Shown: positions 33,412 to 37,778 of the stretch, piece after piece
Numbering within the stretch: the stretch's first letter is position 1
Layout of the letters: each line of letters starts with the position of its first letter
NCBI GenBank assembly: GCA_016787345.1
Contig: JAEUUU010000012.1
Location: 1-37,778, forward strand
Source: Saprospiraceae bacterium
GTDB lineage: Bacteria > Bacteroidota > Bacteroidia > Chitinophagales > Saprospiraceae
DNA length: 37,778 bases
Direction: 5' to 3'
Program-made: the position numbers and the translations under genes
The notes under the pieces: generated by a model
Databases searched by the model: none
Told to the model about the DNA's origin: nothing
What the model saw: only the letters and a program-made list of their open reading frames with translations

Positions 33412-35598
33412 ATGTTCAGATATATCTCGCTCCTCCTGACGATCCACTGGTTTGTTAACGCCGGTGCTCAAAACTGCCTGACAACCGCCCCTTGCCCTGC
33501 CGCAACGCTGGAATTCTGCGATACGACGCAAAACAACCCCGACTTCTGGAACAATTCCCTCTGGTGGGACACCCCGAATATGAGCCCCGACAACGCCGAA
33601 TACCAGGTTTCGGCCTCTTTCACCTTTACCCAAACATGCGGCGGCGCCCTGACGATCTATTATCAACTTTATCTCGACCTCGACCACGACAATCTTCCCG
33701 AAACCCTGGTCGACAGCCGCGACCTGCCGGAAACCGGCTCGGTACACTACGGCAACCTTTTACCAGGACCGGGCGGAGAGGAAATCCTGCCTTTCGACAC
33801 GCGACCGCTTGCCCCCGAAGATATCTTCCAGTTTGCCCTCGAAACCGTCCAAAACGGCAACGAACACACCGCCCGGCTCCGCTGGAACACCCCCGGCGAC
33901 CCGCTAACCTACGTCGATCCCGAACTGCCCAACAGTCAGCACTACATCCGCTGGGTAGCCGAAGAAGCCGGCGGAGAACAAATCGAATGCAGTTACAACC
34001 TCAAAGTGCGCGATTGCAAGGCGCCGACGATTGTTTGTATCAATGGTTTGAGCATCAACATTATGCCGACACAGATGGTGACCATGTGGACCGTAGATTT
34101 TCTGCAATACACAGAAGACAATACCTCGCCCACGGCAGCGATCACCACTGCGATCCGAAAAGCCGGACAGGGCTCAGGATTTCCGCAAGACAACGAGGGC
34201 AATCCGCAGGTTTCGCTGACTTTTTTCTGTACCGAACTGGGCCCGATTCCTGTTGAACTGTGGGCACGCGATGCCGCCGGGAATGTCGGCGTCTGCAATA
34301 CAACGGTGATCGTAGAGGACCCTATCGGCAATTGCGGCCCGGTTAATACCCTTGACCTGACGCTCTGCGCCCGGCAGTGGTGCAGCGGCGCGCCCATCGG
34401 TCACGTTGAAGGTGTGCTCAACAACGACAGCCCGAGCTTGCCCGAACTGACCTTGCCGGGCGAAGGCCCCGATGCCTCGGGATGCCTGGTCTATACTTCG
34501 CCGCTCATACTCGGCGCCAACTATACGTTCACCCCGCAACTCGGCAGCGACCCGCTCAACGGCGTCAATGCGCTCGACATGGCGCGCATCTCCCAGCATA
34601 TTCTGGCCACCAATCCCTTGTCGCCTTTTGCCCAGATCGCCGCCGACGTGAACAAAAGTAATACGATCACCGGCGCCGACATTATTACCCTCCGCAACCT
34701 GCTGCTGGGCCAGACCCTCGAATTCCCCAATGCGCCTTCCTGGCGTTTTATCGATGCCGGCACGACGTTCTCCAACCCGCTGAATGCGTTTGCCGACGCG
34801 CCGTTTGCCGAGTCGAAAACATTCAGTCCGATGAGCGACGTGTCTTTCACTTATGACTTTACCGGGATTAAAGTCGGCGACGTGGATTGTTCCGCATCGC
34901 CGGGCCTGAACGGCCAGCCCGCAGAAGAAAGAAGCCAGGTGGCCATTGCCTTGGTCGATGTTTTTTTGAATGCCGGAGAGGAAACCGAGATCGCCTTGAA
35001 AGTTTCGGACAAACAGGAATGGCTGGCTTTGCAATTGGCCCTGCAATTTGACCCCGAATCGGTGGCATTGGAAATGGTGGGAGCGGGCCACTTGCCCAAC
35101 CCTGAAAACCTGGCATTTGCGCAGCCGGTTGCCGGCAGCTTACACGCCGTGTGGTTTTCGCCGACAGCAGTCCTGATGGAGGCCGGAGAACCGGTTTTAC
35201 ACCTTCGTATCCGCGCCAATTCAGCGGTTTGGCTGCACGACGCGCTGCGTCTGGCGCCCGAAGGTCTCTCTTCCGAGGCATTCGATGCTGCCGGAGAGCG
35301 CCGTTCGTTCGTTCTGTTGTTTACCCGCGGTGAAGGGGAAAAGGCGGCCGTCGGGGCGGCGTTTCCCAACCCCGGTTCGGGCGACGTAAACCTGCCGGTG
35401 TATTGCCCGGAGACGGTCTTGGCACAATTGAAAGTCGTTGATATTCGGGGAACAGTAATTTTTAGCCTTCGGGAAGAATTACCGGGCGGAGCAAATTCGC
35501 TGACGATTCCGGCCGCGGTATTCGGTCCGGCAGGGCTTTACGGCTGGCAAATGAATGTTGGCGGGCAGGTTTGGACGGGGAAGTTGGTCAGAAATTGA
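33412..35598 (+). CDS. T9SS cargo protein with dockerin-like and cohesin-like modules
   Basis: The protein has 728 aa with a signal peptide (residues 1-20, ending NAGAQ). Residues about 30-200 form a beta-rich domain. Residues about 203-303 are HYR/Ig-like (CKAPTIVC ... VELWARDAAGNVGVC). Residues 380-434 look like a dockerin: two segments, NGVNALDMARISQHIL and VNKSNTITGADIITLRNLLL, each with Asn/Asp-rich loops before a helix. Residues about 507-635 look like a cohesin-type beta-sandwich (VDVFLNAGEETEIALKVSD ... LALQLALQFDPESVALEMV). The type A T9SS tail starts at FPNPGSGDVN (651) and ends KLVRN. Dockerin and cohesin modules normally bind each other between proteins; here both are in one chain. 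It is 38 bp downstream of another T9SS cargo gene, so a shared transcript is likely. Confidence 0.88.
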   Translation: MFRYISLLLTIHWFVNAGAQNCLTTAPCPAATLEFCDTTQNNPDFWNNSLWWDTPNMSPDNAEYQVSASFTFTQTCGGALTIYYQLYLDLDHDNLPETLVDSRDLPETGSVHYGNLLPGPGGEEILPFDTRPLAPEDIFQFALETVQNGNEHTARLRWNTPGDPLTYVDPELPNSQHYIRWVAEEAGGEQIECSYNLKVRDCKAPTIVCINGLSINIMPTQMVTMWTVDFLQYTEDNTSPTAAITTAIRKAGQGSGFPQDNEGNPQVSLTFFCTELGPIPVELWARDAAGNVGVCNTTVIVEDPIGNCGPVNTLDLTLCARQWCSGAPIGHVEGVLNNDSPSLPELTLPGEGPDASGCLVYTSPLILGANYTFTPQLGSDPLNGVNALDMARISQHILATNPLSPFAQIAADVNKSNTITGADIITLRNLLLGQTLEFPNAPSWRFIDAGTTFSNPLNAFADAPFAESKTFSPMSDVSFTYDFTGIKVGDVDCSASPGLNGQPAEERSQVAIALVDVFLNAGEETEIALKVSDKQEWLALQLALQFDPESVALEMVGAGHLPNPENLAFAQPVAGSLHAVWFSPTAVLMEAGEPVLHLRIRANSAVWLHDALRLAPEGLSSEAFDAAGERRSFVLLFTRGEGEKAAVGAAFPNPGSGDVNLPVYCPETVLAQLKVVDIRGTVIFSLREELPGGANSLTIPAAVFGPAGLYGWQMNVGGQVWTGKLVRN

Positions 35599-35640
35599 GC
35601 GTAAAAACGAGAAGACCCATCATTAATAATTGATAAACGC

Positions 35641-36564
35641 TTAGATGGAGGCAAGGACAATTTGAGTAAGCCGACTTACGGCTCCCAAGGCAGTATCAAA
35701 ATCCGGCTCTGCTCCTTCCGGAGCGTAGGATACCCCCTTTACAAATTGGTCGTATTCTTTCCGGTATTCGGCTTCTTGAGTGAGTATTGACAGCATCTGC
35801 TCGAATTTTTCTGCATTTGAACTTCCAAAAGCGGGTTTGTTTTTGAGAAGCGTGTCGTTGTCCAGTTGCATGGATACCGCTACCAACCGGGGAAACCGCG
35901 CATCATCTTTTACATGATTTTCAAGTACCGCCAGATCATGAATATGACGCACAATGGCCGGATCGTCGTTCTCTCCGCCGCGTACACGATTGGGAATGCG
36001 CCAGGCGAGAGCACTTAATTTATCCGCTGCTGTTTCCACCGGGTCTATGCAGGCAATTCCTTTTACTTCCGGTGCCCGGTTTGCCAATTGCGCCAGAAAC
36101 GAACCTACCGGCATTTGTTTAACCGGAAGTTGGGGACTCACAATTTTTACTTCCAATTTGATATGAGGACGCAAAGCGTTGTGACGATCAAAAAATGTGT
36201 CATACTCAATATCAACTGTAAAATACCGGTTACTGTCTCTTGCAACCGGATCACTTACCCTAAATCCCGTCTGGCGTAACGAGTTTACGATTGCATTCTT
36301 GAATTCGGAGAGTTTTTGGCGGTTCGGAGCATCTTCCGTACTGATAACGCGAAAATCAACATCCTCAGAAAAGCGTTGAATCAACCCGTGTGCTTTTGAA
36401 AGTGCCGTCCCCCCGGAAAAAACAATCTCAAAACCTGGAAAATTCTGGCCGGAAAGAAAGGTCAGCACTTGCACAACGTACCAGTCCTTTTCAACCATTG
36501 CAGGATCAACTGCCAATTCCGCCGCCGCCTGCTCAAACTGCTCCTTACTTGGGGAGGTGTTCAT
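35641..36564 (-). CDS. AbiEii/AbiGii-type nucleotidyltransferase toxin
   Basis: The protein has 307 aa from the ATG at 36564, preferred over a TTG nine bases upstream. The nucleotidyltransferase signature FSGGTALSKAHG (about 49-60) is followed by RFSEDVDFR (64-72) with the metal-binding acidic pair D68/D70. A basic strand (KLEVKIVSP) and the later helix motif ETAADKLSALAWR and HIHDLAVL complete the family pattern. Known AbiEii-type toxins transfer nucleotides to tRNA or other targets and stop growth during phage attack. The gene overlaps the upstream antitoxin gene by 20 bp, so the two are translationally coupled. The block reads as more A/T-rich than its neighbours, suggesting acquisition. 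Confidence 0.9.
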   Translation of the reverse strand: MNTSPSKEQFEQAAAELAVDPAMVEKDWYVVQVLTFLSGQNFPGFEIVFSGGTALSKAHGLIQRFSEDVDFRVISTEDAPNRQKLSEFKNAIVNSLRQTGFRVSDPVARDSNRYFTVDIEYDTFFDRHNALRPHIKLEVKIVSPQLPVKQMPVGSFLAQLANRAPEVKGIACIDPVETAADKLSALAWRIPNRVRGGENDDPAIVRHIHDLAVLENHVKDDARFPRLVAVSMQLDNDTLLKNKPAFGSSNAEKFEQMLSILTQEAEYRKEYDQFVKGVSYAPEGAEPDFDTALGAVSRLTQIVLASI

Positions 36565-36961
36565 AAGAAACAAAGGTTCCGTTATATCCTATTTTGCGGC
36601 TGATGCGGCCTTTAACCGCAATCACTCGACCGGTAGGCACCTGGGTGGTTCTGCCGGCATTATATTCCTTCTCCAAAGAAGATCGCCCAGTTTCCACGCC
36701 CAGCCGCTCCAATGCCTCTTTGGCAAGGCTTGGCAGCGGCTTCAGGGGAACCCTTTTCCCACTGACAACCGATACGATTGTCTTGGCATAGAGGCCGTAT
36801 CCGATTTTCACAATCTTACCCTTCACCACCAACGTTCGGAGTACCCGTCCGATCTGGTCATAACCGCCCAAGTCTTCAAAATCAGTACGCATAATCACCG
36901 CCGATTTCTTACGAGAAATCCGGGCGACCACTTTGTTTTCTAATGTGCTGATCTTAGCCAC
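36545..36961 (-). CDS. AbiEi/DUF6088-type antitoxin-like regulator
   Basis: The protein has 138 aa from the GTG at 36961. The frame is open to an ATG at 37006, but the promoter box TATTTTTG (36983-36990) lies between the two. The GTG gives MAKISTLENKVVARISRKKS, as expected for this family. The N-terminal ~65 residues form a winged-helix: VIMRTDFEDLGGYDQIGRVLRTLVVKGKIVKIGYGLYAK. The C-terminal half (VKGRISRKIGYNG) is the part thought to counter the toxin. AbiEi-type proteins repress their own operon and neutralise AbiEii. It overlaps the toxin start by 20 bp. Confidence 0.85.
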   Translation of the reverse strand: MAKISTLENKVVARISRKKSAVIMRTDFEDLGGYDQIGRVLRTLVVKGKIVKIGYGLYAKTIVSVVSGKRVPLKPLPSLAKEALERLGVETGRSSLEKEYNAGRTTQVPTGRVIAVKGRISRKIGYNGTFVSYEHLPK

Positions 36962-36982
36962 TTTGATACACCTTTTTATTTG

Positions 36983-36990
36983 CAAAAATA
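36983..36990 (-). promoter_or_regulatory. Bacteroidetes -7 box for the toxin-antitoxin operon
   Basis: TATTTTTG on the minus strand matches TAnnTTTG exactly, 22 bp upstream of the GTG at 36961. A TTGC at about 20 bp further upstream could be the -33 element. Confidence 0.6.
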
Positions 36991-37081
36991 CGACACTTTT
37001 AGGCATTTTGCAAGCACGATCATAGTTGACATAATCTTGCCATCCTGCAAGTACGAATAAAAAACAGGGGAGAATTTCACC

Positions 37082-37778
37082 TCACACAGCCACCATCGGC
37101 AATTCCAGCGTACGGCTGAGGTAATAATCCACGTTTTCGCGCACCACGATATCGAGCGGCAGGTATTGGTGGCGGGGGATGTCTTTGTTGAGGATACGGC
37201 TATTGACGGCGGCGAGAATGCCGAGGTAGCCCTGGTGCCAGGCGTTTTGATTGATCAGGAAGCTGATTTTATTCTCTTCCAGGTACTTCAGGTTGGGTTC
37301 GACCAGGTCGAATCCGACTATTTTGATATTCCGGGCCGTATTATTGAGGAGCGCATTAACCAGTTTGTAAGCCCTTGAATTGGTCACAAAAATGCCGCGC
37401 AAACGGGGAAGGCGTTCCAGTTGGGCTTCCATCCAGGTTCGGAGCAGGGCGGCGTTGTCGAAGTCTTCAAAAATTTCGGAGTGTACGCTCACCATTTTAT
37501 CGAGCGTACCGGCAAAGTAATCCCTGAACCCCTGTTCCTTGTCGAGCAAATGTCGGGCATTGGCCACGCCGCGGTCGAGGTTGAGCACCAGGGCCTGATC
37601 GCCGTTGCCAAGTGCAAAATCGAGGAGCCGGCCGGCGAGCACGCCGCTCTGGTACGATTCCTGGCCGATATAGCACAGGTATTCGCTGGTTTCCAGGTCC
37701 GTATTGATCATGATCACGGGCGCCTGTTTTTCGGCCGCTTCGCGAAGAAAGCGCTCGCCTTCCTGCCTGAAAATAGGC
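37082..37778 (-). CDS. LacI-type transcriptional regulator or sugar-binding protein, 5' end outside the window
   Basis: The reading frame is open from the stop at 37082 to the window end, about 231 codons. The visible part is a periplasmic-binding-like effector domain. PVIMINTDLE sits near the left side of the cleft, YIGQESYQSGVLAGRLLDFAL follows, then ARHLLDKEQGFRDYFAG, GIFVTNSRAYKLVNALL, VGFDLVEPNLKYLEENKISFLINQNAWHQGYLG and a short C-terminal part. The Gln-rich Tyr/Gly segment and the FLINQN motif are typical of Bacteroidetes LacI-family proteins. The DNA-binding N-terminus is not in the window, so a stand-alone binding protein is possible. The effector is unknown. Confidence 0.85.
   Translation of the reverse strand, partial: PIFRQEGERFLREAAEKQAPVIMINTDLETSEYLCYIGQESYQSGVLAGRLLDFALGNGDQALVLNLDRGVANARHLLDKEQGFRDYFAGTLDKMVSVHSEIFEDFDNAALLRTWMEAQLERLPRLRGIFVTNSRAYKLVNALLNNTARNIKIVGFDLVEPNLKYLEENKISFLINQNAWHQGYLGILAAVNSRILNKDIPRHQYLPLDIVVRENVDYYLSRTLELPMVAV

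Overview
The window comes from a GC-rich member of the Bacteroidetes, most likely in or near the Saprospiraceae. This rests on gene content, not on a database search. At least five large secreted proteins end in type IX secretion system (T9SS) sorting domains, SprB-type repeats are present, and several start sites sit just downstream of the Bacteroidetes -7 promoter box TAnnTTTG. Classical Shine-Dalgarno sequences are weak or absent. No rRNA, tRNA, CRISPR array or transposase gene was seen.

Layout. (1) 1-13,229, minus strand: two tandem paralogous giant M43 (pappalysin-type) metalloproteases, the first cut by the window edge, then an M28 aminopeptidase with a T9SS tail and rfbC (dTDP-4-dehydrorhamnose 3,5-epimerase). 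The two giant proteases are separated by a 549-bp gap filled with palindromic and tandem repeats. (2) 13,446-16,521: an unrecognised helical protein and, convergently, an outer-membrane beta-barrel protein, with a perfect 16-bp stem between them. (3) 16,735-19,917: a strongly low-complexity secreted protein, divergent from proS; their candidate promoters are back to back. (4) 20,028-23,673: an M23 peptidase and a fibronectin-III T9SS protein, separated by a second, compact copy of the palindromic element. (5) 23,849-26,694: a ferritin-like/VIT1 membrane protein divergent from a SulP transporter. (6) 26,678-30,280, minus strand: an unknown helical protein, a Bcp-type peroxiredoxin, clpS, an RDD membrane protein and aat. 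ClpS and Aat belong to the bacterial N-degron pathway. (7) 30,521-35,598: two large T9SS cargo proteins; the second has dockerin-like and cohesin-like modules in one chain. (8) 35,641-36,961: an AbiEi/AbiEii-type toxin-antitoxin pair. (9) 37,082-end: the effector-binding part of a LacI-type regulator, cut by the edge.

The main theme is export of large adhesive or degradative surface proteins through T9SS. Housekeeping genes (proS, aat, clpS, peroxiredoxin) lie between them.

The most unusual non-coding signal is a palindromic intergenic element found twice (4832-5290 and about 21862-22020). Both copies lie directly against the stop codon of a T9SS cargo gene. One copy is compact, about 160 bp. 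The other is expanded by a three-hairpin module and 96-bp tandem copies. I did not find a clear new enzymatic or defence system. The repeat family and its position at gene ends are the best candidates for something undescribed.
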